From NCBI GenBank assembly GCA_900470965.1, contig UCCS01000010.1, positions 43,477-77,147 of the forward strand: 33,671 nucleotides of DNA, read 5' to 3'. Made by a program: the position numbers and the translations under genes. Of this stretch, positions 10,393 to 18,713 are shown one piece after another. This DNA is from Hyphomicrobiales bacterium. GTDB taxonomy: Bacteria; Pseudomonadota; Alphaproteobacteria; Rhizobiales; Rhizobiaceae. A model generated the notes under the pieces. The model did no database searches. It was not told the DNA's origin and saw only the letters and a program-made list of their open reading frames with translations. Each line of letters opens with the position of its first letter. Position 1 is the stretch's first letter.

Positions 10393-10937
10393 TGACACAG
10401 ACCTTGCTCCTTCCGACTGATGAGGACATACGCACGAACGCCACCTTCGATGCGCTGATGTGGGCACTTGCCCGTCCCGGCCGCGTCCAGCCCCTGCCCT
10501 TTCCTGGCCTTCTTGCGCTGGCCGAAAGCCTGCTCGACCGCGAATGCAGCTTCTTCTGCACCGATGAGAGATTGAAGGCAGAGATTGTCGGGACCGGCGC
10601 CAATGCCGTCGCCCTGCATCAGGCGGAACATGTCTTCGCATCGATCGGCGACCGCGCCGAAGTCTCCGCGCTTTCGGCAATGCTCAGCGGCAATCTGCTC
10701 TATCCAGACGCCTCCGCAACGATTTTCGCGCCGGCCATCATCGGATCGGGAACGGGGCTTCGCCTGACAGGCCCCGGCGTCAACGGTTCCATCGATATCG
10801 CGATCGGCGGCGTGCATCCGGATTTCTGGGCGCTGCGCGCCGAAGCCACCCACTATCCGCTCGGCTGGGACATCTATCTAGCCGACGGCGCAAGCCTGAT
10901 CGGCATTCCCCGCTCCACCAAGATAGAGGTGCTCTGA
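10392..10937 (+). CDS. phnH: PhnH, C-P lyase core subunit
   Basis: This is a 181-residue protein of the PhnH family, slightly shorter than the E. coli protein (194). Conserved-looking blocks are FDALMWALARPGRV near the N-terminus, LRLTGPGVNG in the middle, and HYPLGWDIYLADG followed by LIGIPRSTKIEV at the C-terminus. PhnH is a non-catalytic, PLP-transferase-like-fold member of the PhnGHIJ complex. It overlaps phnG and phnI by one or more bases at each end, so stoichiometric translation is likely. Confidence 0.9.
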   Translation: MTQTLLLPTDEDIRTNATFDALMWALARPGRVQPLPFPGLLALAESLLDRECSFFCTDERLKAEIVGTGANAVALHQAEHVFASIGDRAEVSALSAMLSGNLLYPDASATIFAPAIIGSGTGLRLTGPGVNGSIDIAIGGVHPDFWALRAEATHYPLGWDIYLADGASLIGIPRSTKIEVL

Positions 10938-12034
10938 TGGCCTATGTTGCAACACGTGGCGGAGAACACGCTATTGAACAGTCCGAGCGCTTCTATCGCG
11001 AAGAACTCGGACAGATCGACAAGGCCCGTGTCGACGCGATCGGCGAGAGCCTGCCTTACTTGGTCGACCGCGTGATGGGCGAAGCCTCGCTTTACGCGCC
11101 AGAGCTTGCCGCATTGGCGCTGGCCCAGTCCGGCGGCGACCTCTACGAGGCAGTGCTGCTGCTGCGCGCCTATCGCACCACCCAGCCGCGCCTGACGATT
11201 GCTGAACCGGTGCGCCAGCGGGATCTCTTTACAGTGCGGCGTATTTCGGCAGCCTTCAAGGATATTCCAGGCGGCCAGATCCTCGGGCCGACGCTCGATT
11301 ATTCGCACCGTCTGCTGAATGTCGATGTGCTGAACGGAACGACCTTCGTTCCAGAACCGGTGGAAGCCGCAAAGACACCCGCACCCGCCACCCAGCCGTC
11401 GCTCACCGACTGGCAGAAGGCGCAGGGCCTGATCGAGGAGACATCAACGGAAGACGTACCGCTCGACGAGATCCCCGATGTGACGCGCGAGCCGCTGCTC
11501 TTTCCGGCAAGCCGCGCCCACAAGCTGCAGAGTCTGGCGCGTGCCGATACCGGCGGGACGCTGGCGCTCGGCTACTCGACCATGCGCGGTTATGGCAGCG
11601 TGCATCCGACCGTCAACGAATTACGGCTCGCCGAAGTCGAAGTGCGCATCCGCCATCCGCGCGGCACGCTCTTCAGCGCCGGACGCGTGCGCGTCAGCCA
11701 AACGGAGGTCATCTCCAAGAGCAAGGGCCTCGAACTCGGCTTTTCCGCCACGTTCGGCTGGAACGAGGTGAAGGTCATTGCCGCCGCCTCGCTCGATCTC
11801 GCCTCCAATCAGCCCAATCCCCATCCGGCCTCGAATGAGGAATTCGTCCTCTACCATACGGAACCCGTCGAAAGCTCGGGCTTCTGCATCCACTTCAAGC
11901 TGCCGCATTACGTGACCTTCCAGTCGAGCCTCGATGCTATCAGGCGCGTCAAAGCCGACAAGGCAGCCAATGAGACCGGAGCACCCCGGGACGGCGCCGT
12001 CAAGCAGGCCGAACTCGAAAAGGCAATGCCGTGA
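10937..12034 (+). CDS. phnI: PhnI, C-P lyase core subunit (nucleosidase)
   Basis: This is a 365-residue PhnI (E. coli 354). PhnI is the nucleosidase that, with PhnG, H and L, makes ribose 1-phosphonate 5-triphosphate from ATP. It begins with the family N-terminus YVATRGGEHAIEQSE and contains VDRVMGEASLYAPELAALAL and LLLRAYRTTQPRL. The motif HFKLPH carries His319 and His324, equivalent to the E. coli His328/His333 pair that holds a metal near the PhnJ site, so that site looks intact. A proline/alanine-rich, less conserved segment lies near residues 137-160. The gene overlaps phnH by one base and phnJ by four. Confidence 0.9.
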   Translation: MAYVATRGGEHAIEQSERFYREELGQIDKARVDAIGESLPYLVDRVMGEASLYAPELAALALAQSGGDLYEAVLLLRAYRTTQPRLTIAEPVRQRDLFTVRRISAAFKDIPGGQILGPTLDYSHRLLNVDVLNGTTFVPEPVEAAKTPAPATQPSLTDWQKAQGLIEETSTEDVPLDEIPDVTREPLLFPASRAHKLQSLARADTGGTLALGYSTMRGYGSVHPTVNELRLAEVEVRIRHPRGTLFSAGRVRVSQTEVISKSKGLELGFSATFGWNEVKVIAAASLDLASNQPNPHPASNEEFVLYHTEPVESSGFCIHFKLPHYVTFQSSLDAIRRVKADKAANETGAPRDGAVKQAELEKAMP

Positions 12035-12945
12035 AACTCGATCAACTGACAAAACCCTGGGCGGCCTTCAGCTATGGCTTCCTGGACGAATCCGCCAAGC
12101 GCGAGATGCGCCGCCGCATCCTCAAAGCCATCGCCATTCCCGGTTATCAGGTGCCCTATGCCAGCCGCGAAGTGCCGATTGCCCGCGGCTGGGGAACCGG
12201 CGGCCTGCAGGTGACGCTGACGCTCCTGAAGCCGACATCCGTCGTCAAGGTCATCGATCAGGGCGCCGACGATTCGGTCAATGCCAGCAGCATCCGCAAG
12301 TTCCTGCGCCGGGTCAGCTCGGCCCGGGAGACATTGGATACGCTGGAGGCAGACATCATCCAGTCGCGCCACCGCATCCCAGAAGAGAAGCTGCGCGAGG
12401 ACCAGATCCTCGTGCTGCAGGTTCCCAATCCCGAACCGCTGCGGCCTGTCCAGCCGGACATGTCAGAAGCGCGTATCATGCATGGTGATGCCGATTACGG
12501 CCAACTCTGGTTGACCCTTTACGAGCAGCTGGTGCGCTCCGGCCGGATTATGCAGGGTTCCAGCTATCCGAGCATGGTCAATGGTCGCCATGTGATGACC
12601 CCTTCGCCGATCCCGCGCTGGGATGTGCCGAAGATGAACCAGGCGGCGAACCTCACCATCCTCTCGGCCGGCCGCGAAAAGCGCATCCATGCCGTGCCAC
12701 CTTACACGCGCGTCGAACCGCTTGTATTCGACGACGTGCCCTACCGGGTCGAGGATCATGCTGACAAGATTTGTCACCGCAGCGGCGTAACAGGCTATTT
12801 CATGAACGAACTACCGCAGGAGGATGGCTCCTCCACCTTCGAGGTTTCCGACAGTCAGTATGGCGTCAAGCATATCCGCAAGCAGGACGGCGAGACCGTT
12901 GCCATCGGCGAAACCTATTACAAGCAAGGCAAGATCGAGCAATGA
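12031..12945 (+). CDS. phnJ: Atypical PhnJ homologue lacking the radical-SAM cysteines
   Basis: This is a 304-residue homologue of PhnJ, the radical-SAM enzyme that cleaves the C-P bond (E. coli 281). Homology is clear along its length: AIPGYQVP with the radical glycine (Gly38, E. coli Gly32), GWGTGGLQ, KVIDQGADD, HRIPEE, PSPIP and AGREKRIHAVPP. The C-terminal cysteine motif is not preserved. E. coli uses Cys241, 244 and 266 for the cluster and Cys272 for catalysis. Here only the first remains (Cys248); the equivalents of the others are Ser251, Val272 and Gly278, in CHRSG and FEVSDSQYG. Cys248 is the only cysteine in the protein. The alignable residues around the lost cysteines argue against a frameshift. 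It cannot bind a cluster in the known way, so its activity is unknown. The GTG start overlaps phnI by four bases. Confidence 0.88.
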   Translation: MKLDQLTKPWAAFSYGFLDESAKREMRRRILKAIAIPGYQVPYASREVPIARGWGTGGLQVTLTLLKPTSVVKVIDQGADDSVNASSIRKFLRRVSSARETLDTLEADIIQSRHRIPEEKLREDQILVLQVPNPEPLRPVQPDMSEARIMHGDADYGQLWLTLYEQLVRSGRIMQGSSYPSMVNGRHVMTPSPIPRWDVPKMNQAANLTILSAGREKRIHAVPPYTRVEPLVFDDVPYRVEDHADKICHRSGVTGYFMNELPQEDGSSTFEVSDSQYGVKHIRKQDGETVAIGETYYKQGKIEQ

Positions 12946-13790
12946 GCGCCGCCCCCCTTTCCGCCTCCAATCTTTCTGCCTCAAATCTCTCTGCATCCGG
13001 GCGCCAGCCGCCGCGGCTGATGCTGTCCTCGCCGATCCTGACGATGAACGGCATCCGCAAGAGCTTCGGCGAGGTACAGGCGCTGCGCGGCGTCGATGTC
13101 ACCGTCTATCCGGGCGAAGTGCTCGGCATCGTCGGCGAATCCGGTTCCGGCAAATCGACTTTGCTCAGGATGATGGACCTAGAAGACCGGCCGGATGACG
13201 GTGAATACAGGCTGGCGCTGCCCGGCCGCGAGGATATCAACCTCTTCACGCTCGACCGTTTCGAGCGGCGCATGCTGCGGGCGCGCCATATCGGCATAGT
13301 CTACCAGAACCCGCATCTTGGTTTGAGGATGAACCATACGAGCAGCGGAAATGTCGCTGAGCGGCTGCTGATTGCCGGCGAGCGGAATTTCGCAATGCTT
13401 CGTGCCCGCGCCAAGGACGCACTCGATGCCTCGGAATTTCCGGTCGCGCGCATGGATGCCCGTCCCGCGGAACTCTCGGGCGGCATGCAGCAGCGCGTGC
13501 AGCTTGCCAAGGCGATTGCGCTCGAACCGGCGCTTCTGTTACTCGACGAACCTACCACGGGGCTCGACGTCAGCGTCCAGGCGCTGGTGCTCGACACGCT
13601 GAAGCGGCTGCAGCGCGAACGCCGGATCACCATCGTCATCGTTTCGCATGATCTCGGTGTTATCCGCACGATGGCAGATCGTGTGATGGTGATGCGCAAC
13701 GGCGAAGCCGTCGAAGAGGGGCTCGCCGACCAGATCTTCCAGGATCCGCAGCATGAATATACCCAGCAGCTCGTGCATGCGAAGCTTTGA
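12942..13790 (+). CDS. phnK: PhnK, ABC-type ATPase of the C-P lyase complex
   Basis: This is a 282-residue soluble ABC ATPase of the PhnK type. In E. coli PhnK binds the PhnGHIJ core and, with PhnL, opens the complex using ATP. Visible are Walker A GESGSGKST, the Q-loop in VYQNPHLGLRM, a signature LSGGMQQRVQLAKA, Walker B LLLLDEP and the switch histidine in IVSHDLG. The ATG overlaps the phnJ stop (ATGA). The first 26 residues are an unusual extension containing three tandem LSAS(N/G) units. The next ATG (13020) matches the usual N-terminus but has no ribosome site. Confidence 0.88.
   Translation: MSAAPLSASNLSASNLSASGRQPPRLMLSSPILTMNGIRKSFGEVQALRGVDVTVYPGEVLGIVGESGSGKSTLLRMMDLEDRPDDGEYRLALPGREDINLFTLDRFERRMLRARHIGIVYQNPHLGLRMNHTSSGNVAERLLIAGERNFAMLRARAKDALDASEFPVARMDARPAELSGGMQQRVQLAKAIALEPALLLLDEPTTGLDVSVQALVLDTLKRLQRERRITIVIVSHDLGVIRTMADRVMVMRNGEAVEEGLADQIFQDPQHEYTQQLVHAKL
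12957..13001 (+). repeat. Triplicated 15-base repeat in the phnK 5' end
   Basis: Three imperfect 15-base units in frame encode LSASN, LSASN and LSASG in the N-terminal extension of PhnK. This is probably a small in-frame expansion. No function is implied. Confidence 0.6.
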
Positions 13791-13805
13791 GAGGAGACCG
13801 AGCCG

Positions 13806-14552
13806 GTGAACATGCACACACATCCTGCCGCTTCGGCGCAGACCATTCTCTCCGTCCAGGGCCTCGCCAAGCATTTCGAGATGCATCATCTCAAACGCAC
13901 GCTGCACGCCTTCGACAAGGTCGATTTCGAACTCCGCGAAGGTGAATTCATCCTGCTGACCGGCGAAAACGGCGCCGGCAAATCGACGCTCTTGCGCACG
14001 CTCTACCGTTCCTACGTACCGCGCGCCGGCCACGCCTATTATCATACGCGCGAAGGTGTCATCGATCTAACAGTCGCAGCCGACGTCGATATCGCCCTCC
14101 TGCGCAAGCGGGAGATCGGCTTCGTGACGCAGTTCCTGCAGGCCCGTCCGCGCGTGGCGGCCGAAGAACTGGTCGCCGAGCCGCTGCGCCTTGCCGGCCA
14201 ACCTTACGACGAGGCGATTGAACAGGCGCGCCGTTGGCTTTCCGCCTTCGGCGTCAAGCCGGGGCTCTGGGCGGCCTACCCCTCCACCTTCTCCGGCGGC
14301 GAACAGCAGAAGGTCAATCTGGCGCGTGCCCTCATCCTGCCGCAGCGGCTTCTCTTCCTCGACGAGCCGACCGCCTCGCTCGACAAGAATGCGCGCCGCG
14401 CACTCGTTGCCCGCCTCGCCGAGCTGAAAGCTGCAGGCGTCGCAATGATCGGCGTCTTTCACCACCCCGACGATATCGCGGATCTCATCGACCGCGAAAT
14501 CAGCCTTCAAACCCGACAGATCCAGGATGGAGTAGAGAATGTGGCTGAGTGA
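13806..14552 (+). CDS. phnL: PhnL, ABC-type ATPase of the C-P lyase complex
   Basis: This is a 248-residue ABC ATPase of the PhnL type, needed with PhnG, H and I for the phosphonate-ribosyl transfer, and in structures a partner of PhnK. It has Walker A TGENGAGKST, the family-like FVTQFLQARPR Q-loop region, signature FSGGEQQKVNLARA, Walker B LLFLDEP and the switch histidine in GVFHHPDD. The GTG start has AGGAG at about ten bases. A downstream ATG (13812) is less well placed. It ends 14 bases inside phnM. Confidence 0.88.
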   Translation: MNMHTHPAASAQTILSVQGLAKHFEMHHLKRTLHAFDKVDFELREGEFILLTGENGAGKSTLLRTLYRSYVPRAGHAYYHTREGVIDLTVAADVDIALLRKREIGFVTQFLQARPRVAAEELVAEPLRLAGQPYDEAIEQARRWLSAFGVKPGLWAAYPSTFSGGEQQKVNLARALILPQRLLFLDEPTASLDKNARRALVARLAELKAAGVAMIGVFHHPDDIADLIDREISLQTRQIQDGVENVAE

Positions 14553-15711
14553 TTTCGAAATCGTGCTGCGCGATAGGGTCATACCGCGCGGTGCCGTGAG
14601 GATCGAAGGTGGCATGATCGCCGACATCAGGGAAGAGCCGGTGGCCGAAGCCGATATTTCAGGCGACGGCAGGCTGCTGCTTCCGGGCTTCATCGACATG
14701 CACGGCGATATGATCGAGCGCGAGATCGAGCCGCGGCCGAATGTGCGCTTTCCGCTGGAACTCGGCATTTTCGAACTCGACAAGAAGCTTGCCGGCAATG
14801 GCATCACCACCGCCTATGCGGCGCTCTCCTTCCATGCCAATAGCAGCTATGGCCACATCCGCTCGGAAGAGCATTCGCGCTCGATCATCCAGACGCTGGT
14901 CGAACTCCGGAAGAACGATCTCCTGATCGACCACAGAGTTCACGCACGTTTCGAAATCACCTTCACCCATGCCCGCGCCGTCATCGAAGACCTGCTGCGG
15001 GCCGGCGCCCTCGATCTCGTCTCGCTGATGGACCACACGCCGGGCCAGGGCCAGTACCGCGATGTCGAACGCCATATCGAGACGATCGCGCGCAACAACA
15101 AGATCAGTCTCGAACAGGCTGCCCAGCGTGTTCAGCAACGCATGGAAAACCGCGCCCAGAACAATGACGCGGTCGACAATCTGCAGGGCATCGCCGCCAC
15201 CGCGCGCGACCATGGCGTCATCATCGCCTCCCATGATGACGACAGCGTAGAGAAGATCGCAATCGTGGAGGGACTTGGTGCGCGCATCAGCGAGTTTCCT
15301 GTGACGATGGCGGCTGCACAGGAGGCCCGCAAGTTCGGGCTGGCAACGGCCATGGGCGCACCGAATGCGCTTCGCGGGCTTTCCTATTCAGGCAATCTTT
15401 CTGCCCGTGAGGCCTATGAACGCGGCGTTCTCGACATCCTGGCGAGCGATTACCATCCCTCCGCCATGCTGCCGGCTGCCATCGCACTTGCGGAAGCCGG
15501 ATCGGGCGGACTGCCGGCTTCTGTGGCGCTGGTCAGCGCCAATCCCGCCAAGGCGCTTGGGCTGACAGATCGCGGCGCGATCGAAGTTGGACTGCGTGCC
15601 GATCTCGTCATCGCCGAGCATGGCCGCCTTCCGCGGGTGCGGGCCACTTTCTGCCGGGGCAGGCAGGTCTATTCGGATGGAATTGTCCTGCGATTCCAAA
15701 AGGCTGCATAA
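14539..15711 (+). CDS. phnM: PhnM, ribose 1-phosphonate 5-triphosphate diphosphatase
   Basis: This is a 390-residue amidohydrolase-superfamily protein of the PhnM type. PhnM releases pyrophosphate from ribosyl phosphonate triphosphate in the step before C-P cleavage. The HxD metal motif is seen as DMHGDMIERE (His55, Asp57), followed by PRPNVRFP and GITTAYAALSF. A further histidine is in IIASHDDD, and the late aspartate in LASDYHPSAML. The family often has HTD where this protein has HGD. It overlaps phnL by 14 bases and is the last gene of the first phn unit. Confidence 0.9.
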   Translation: MWLSDFEIVLRDRVIPRGAVRIEGGMIADIREEPVAEADISGDGRLLLPGFIDMHGDMIEREIEPRPNVRFPLELGIFELDKKLAGNGITTAYAALSFHANSSYGHIRSEEHSRSIIQTLVELRKNDLLIDHRVHARFEITFTHARAVIEDLLRAGALDLVSLMDHTPGQGQYRDVERHIETIARNNKISLEQAAQRVQQRMENRAQNNDAVDNLQGIAATARDHGVIIASHDDDSVEKIAIVEGLGARISEFPVTMAAAQEARKFGLATAMGAPNALRGLSYSGNLSAREAYERGVLDILASDYHPSAMLPAAIALAEAGSGGLPASVALVSANPAKALGLTDRGAIEVGLRADLVIAEHGRLPRVRATFCRGRQVYSDGIVLRFQKAA

Positions 15712-15753
15712 GAAGCCTCCAGCCGGAAAGCGCCAGGGGCTGCTATTGAACAA

Positions 15754-15780
15754 AATACATCCGGATTTTCCGGATGTATT
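15754..15780. promoter_or_regulatory. Perfect 27-base palindrome before phnC, candidate PhnF operator
   Basis: Twelve-base arms (AATACATCCGGA and its reverse complement) flank a TTT centre. It lies in the 218-base gap between phnM and phnC. The core and spacing are shared with 9008-9024 before phnF, so a common regulator is likely. A 10-base direct repeat TATTGAACAA (15744-15753 and 15812-15821) brackets it. No T-run follows, so it does not look like a terminator for phnM. Confidence 0.65.
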
Positions 15781-15843
15781 ACTTGATAAAAACAACGTAA
15801 CTATCGGCAAATATTGAACAATTACTTAATAAAAGTGTCATAC

Positions 15844-15865
15844 TGAAATGCTATATTTCATTTCA
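15844..15865. repeat. Inverted repeat in the phnC leader
   Basis: TGAAATG and its reverse complement flank eight bases (CTATATTT), 65 bases before the phnC start. The region is AT-rich, unlike its surroundings, and just downstream of a GTGTCAT resembling half a Pho box (15835-15841). The second Pho half-site is not convincing. Confidence 0.35.
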
Positions 15866-15929
15866 TAGACTGGTATTTAAGTACAATTCAGTTTCGTCTC
15901 TGGCGCTTCTGGCAAGCGGAGGTCTTCCG

Positions 15930-16751
15930 GTGCTTGAACTTCATTCCCTCAAGAAGAAATTCGGTCAAACACAGGCGGTCGACGACGTAAATCTGTCGAT
16001 CCACGCCGGTCAGATGGTCGGCATTATCGGACGCAGCGGCGCCGGCAAATCGACATTGCTCCGGCTGATCAACCGTCTCCTGGAACCGACATCCGGCACG
16101 ATCATGTTCGAGGGCAAGGATATCACCAAGCTGCGCGGCCGCGAGTTGCGTCTGTGGCGCGCCTCCTGCGCCATGGTATTCCAGCAGTTCAATCTGGTCG
16201 AGCGGATGGATGTGCTGACGAACGTTCTGATCGGCCGCGTCGCTGAGCACGGCTTCCTCTCATCCATGCTGCGCCGCTTTACGGATGAAGAGAAGGAAAT
16301 GGCGATCCGCGCGCTCGATCGGCTCGACCTCGTGCCGCAGGCTCTGCAACGGGCTGGCACGTTGTCAGGCGGCCAGCAGCAACGCGTCGCCATCGCAAAG
16401 GCGCTGGTTCAAAACCCGAAGATCATGCTTGCCGACGAGCCGATCGCGTCGCTTGATCCGGCCAATGCGACACGCGTCATGGAGGCGCTGCGCAAGATCA
16501 ATCGCGAGGATGGCATTACCGTACTCGTCAATCTGCATACGCTCGATACTGCCCGCAACTATTGCGAACGCATTATCGCCATGCGGGCCGGGCGGGTGCG
16601 TTTTGACGGCGCGCCGGCAGATCTGACCCAGGAACGGGTCCGCGAAATCTACGGCACGGAGGATTTCGACGCAGAGATCGACGAGGCCGTGACATCCACC
16701 TCATTCAACGCCGGTCGAACCGCAAAAGAGAAGGTCTACCAGGCGGTATGA
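15930..16751 (+). CDS. phnC: PhnC, phosphonate ABC transporter ATPase
   Basis: This is a 273-residue ATPase of the phosphonate importer. Walker A is GRSGAGKST (about 34-42), the Q-loop [21 protein letters not shown] is characteristic of PhnC, the signature is [14 protein letters not shown], and Walker B is IMLADEP, followed by IASLDP and [18 protein letters not shown]. The GTG start is preceded by CGGAGG (15917-15922) at good spacing. It opens the second phn unit downstream of the 27-base palindrome and is followed by a T-tailed hairpin before phnD. Confidence 0.93.
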   Translation: MLELHSLKKKFGQTQAVDDVNLSIHAGQMVGIIGRSGAGKSTLLRLINRLLEPTSGTIMFEGKDITKLRGRELRLWRASCAMVFQQFNLVERMDVLTNVLIGRVAEHGFLSSMLRRFTDEEKEMAIRALDRLDLVPQALQRAGTLSGGQQQRVAIAKALVQNPKIMLADEPIASLDPANATRVMEALRKINREDGITVLVNLHTLDTARNYCERIIAMRAGRVRFDGAPADLTQERVREIYGTEDFDAEIDEAVTSTSFNAGRTAKEKVYQAV

Positions 16752-16756
16752 GTTTC

Positions 16757-16790
16757 GCCCGCGGTTCTGCCAGGCCGCGGGCTTCTTTTT
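16757..16790 (+). terminator. T-tailed hairpin between phnC and phnD
   Basis: GCCCGCGG (16757-16764) pairs with CCGCGGGC (16775-16782) around a 10-base loop and is followed by TTCTTTTT. This has the form of an intrinsic terminator placed just before the phnD ribosome site. It may act as a partial terminator or an mRNA 5' stabiliser that sets the ATPase-to-binding-protein ratio. Confidence 0.65.
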
Positions 16791-16807
16791 GCAACAGGAG
16801 AGTTGGA

Positions 16808-17722
16808 ATGAAAAACGTCCTCATGCTTGCGGCCGTGACGGCCACGCTTGCCCTGTCCAGCCAGGCCCATGCCGACGGTTGGAAAAACCAGTACAAGACG
16901 ATCCGCCTCGGCGTTCTCTCGGGCGAGAACGAGAAGGACCGCATCGCACGCCGCGTCGGCTTCCAGCAATATCTGGAAAAGGAACTCGGCGTGAAGGTCG
17001 AGATCTTCACCGCCGGCAATTATGACGGCGTCATCCAGGCGCTCGCCTCCGACCAGATCGAATTCGCCTTCCTCGGCTCCTCCGCCTATGCGGCCGCCTA
17101 TACCGAAACCAATGGCGGCGTGGAACCACTGCTCGCGGGCCAGGAACAGGACGGCTCGACCGGCTACTATTCTGTCATCACCGTTCGCTGCGACTCCGGC
17201 TACAAGTCGGTCGACGACCTGAAGGGCAAGGTTCTCGCCTTCGCCGATCCGGATTCCACCTCCGGCTACGCCGTGCCTTACTATAACCTCGTCAAGCAGG
17301 GCTACGATCCGAAGACCTTTTTCTCGGCCATTCCCTTCTCCGGCGCTCACGAAACCGGCGTCATGGCCGTCGCCAACAAGCAGTTCGATGCTGCCGCGAC
17401 CTATGTCAACAACGACATCAGCGGCATCCCGCAGCGCATGGAGTCGAAGGGCATGATCCCGAAGGGTGAGGTCTGCCGTATCTGGCAGTCGCCTGAGATC
17501 ACCAACGGCCCCTTCACCACCCGCACCAACCTGCCCGCCGACATGATCGCTGAGGTCAAGGCAGCGGTAAAGGCAACGCCGGAGAAGGCACCCGATGCCT
17601 TCAAGGAAATGAGCGGCGGCGATAACTCCACCTCCAAAGGCTATGTCGAAGTCGATCATCAGCGCTATCAGTGGATCGTCGACATGCGCGACTGGCTGAA
17701 GAAGCAGCGCCGTAACGGCTGA
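16808..17722 (+). CDS. phnD: PhnD, phosphonate-binding protein
   Basis: This is a 304-residue periplasmic binding protein of the phosphonate importer. The signal peptide is MKNVLMLAAVTATLALSSQA, with cleavage near AHA-DG. Family features include IRLGVLSGENEKDR at the mature N-terminus, the phosphonate-binding loop ADPDSTSGY, and SGAHETGVMAVANKQFDAAA. The frame is open 20 codons upstream, but ATG 16808 has AGGAG at 16796-16800 and gives a proper signal peptide. Canonical PhnD binds 2-aminoethylphosphonate and related compounds. With an altered PhnJ in the same cluster the ligand here is open. Confidence 0.93.
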   Translation: MKNVLMLAAVTATLALSSQAHADGWKNQYKTIRLGVLSGENEKDRIARRVGFQQYLEKELGVKVEIFTAGNYDGVIQALASDQIEFAFLGSSAYAAAYTETNGGVEPLLAGQEQDGSTGYYSVITVRCDSGYKSVDDLKGKVLAFADPDSTSGYAVPYYNLVKQGYDPKTFFSAIPFSGAHETGVMAVANKQFDAAATYVNNDISGIPQRMESKGMIPKGEVCRIWQSPEITNGPFTTRTNLPADMIAEVKAAVKATPEKAPDAFKEMSGGDNSTSKGYVEVDHQRYQWIVDMRDWLKKQRRNG

Positions 17723-17748
17723 CATCCCTCATCCACGCCAAGCAACGG

Positions 17749-17771
17749 GAGCGCCGCGCCCTCCGGCGCTC
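17749..17771 (+). other. Hairpin between phnD and phnE1
   Basis: GAGCGCCG and its reverse complement form an eight-base stem with a seven-base loop in the 67-base gap after phnD. There is no T-run. It probably protects the 3' end of phnD mRNA, as after other binding-protein genes. Confidence 0.5.
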
Positions 17772-17789
17772 TGACGACCGGGATCAGAC

Positions 17790-18710
17790 ATGACGACAGC
17801 ATCAGCTTCCATCACGATCCGCCAGTTCGAGGCGGAATATCGCAGTATCCGCAGCCGCGCCAAAACCGTGCAACTCGTTTCGGTCATGCTCATTGCCGCC
17901 GCGGTTTTGCTGACGGCCTGGACGGGCGGCTTCTTCGACATGACCGAGGTCAATCTGCCCTCGGGCGAGCGTATCACGACCTGGAAACTATGGGCTTCCC
18001 TGCCCCGGCTCGGCGAATATCTCTACAAGACACTGCCGCATTTGCGCCTCGAGACGCTCGGTTCCGATCTCGCCGAATGGTTCTGGCGCTGGCCGGTCTG
18101 GCTGGAGCTGCTCGGCGAAACGATCCTGATCGCCTATGTCGCAACGTTTTTCGGTGTCGTCGGCGCCTTTATCCTGAGCTTCCCCGCCGCCCGCAACCTC
18201 AGTCCCAACAGCTTTCTGCTGATCGCCTCCCGCCGTTATCTCGAGGTTATCCGCACGGTTCCCGATATCGTCTGGGCGCTGATCTACGTCTTCTGCTTCG
18301 GCGTCGGCCCACTTGCCGGCGTGCTGGCGATCTCGACGCATGCGACGGGTTCGCTCGGCAAACTCTATTCCGAGATCAACGAGAATATCGACATGCGGCC
18401 GCTGGAAGGCGTCAAAGCTTCGGGCGGCAACTGGTTTCAGCAGATGCGTTATGGCGTCGTGCCGCAGGTCATCCCGAACATCATCAGTTACACGCTCCTG
18501 CGCTTCGAGATCAATGTACGCTCGTCGTCGATCATCGGCTATGTGGGCGCCGGCGGCCTTGGACAGGAGATCCGCACAGCCATGTCGCTTCAGGAATACA
18601 CCGATCTATCGGCGCTCTTCGTCATCATTCTCGTCACTGTCGTGATCATCGATTTCCTGAGTGAGAAGCTGCGCCACCGCATCATCGGCATCGAAAGCCG
18701 GAGTATCTGA
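17790..18710 (+). CDS. phnE: PhnE, phosphonate ABC permease 1
   Basis: This is a 306-residue inner-membrane permease of the PhnE family. The cytoplasmic N-terminus is followed by a membrane segment (about 30-50) and the TM core around WLELLGETILIAYVATFFGVVGAFIL. The EAA-type loop is SEINENIDMRPLEGVKASG. The conserved C-terminal block is SSIIGYVGAGGLGQEI. Two PhnE-type permeases occur here, which is common in alphaproteobacteria, and this one pairs with the next gene. The stop is three bases before its start. Confidence 0.92.
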   Translation: MTTASASITIRQFEAEYRSIRSRAKTVQLVSVMLIAAAVLLTAWTGGFFDMTEVNLPSGERITTWKLWASLPRLGEYLYKTLPHLRLETLGSDLAEWFWRWPVWLELLGETILIAYVATFFGVVGAFILSFPAARNLSPNSFLLIASRRYLEVIRTVPDIVWALIYVFCFGVGPLAGVLAISTHATGSLGKLYSEINENIDMRPLEGVKASGGNWFQQMRYGVVPQVIPNIISYTLLRFEINVRSSSIIGYVGAGGLGQEIRTAMSLQEYTDLSALFVIILVTVVIIDFLSEKLRHRIIGIESRSI

Positions 18711-18713
18711 GAC

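Noticed and set aside
12721..12945. A frameshift as the cause of the missing PhnJ cysteines
   Set aside because: Residues around the lost cysteines still align (GxxGY, VSDSxY pattern), and the frame runs on to a stop that overlaps the phnK start, so the change is by substitution.
15835..15852. Pho box upstream of phnC
   Set aside because: Only one half-site (GTGTCAT) is good. The second repeat at the required spacing matches two of seven positions.
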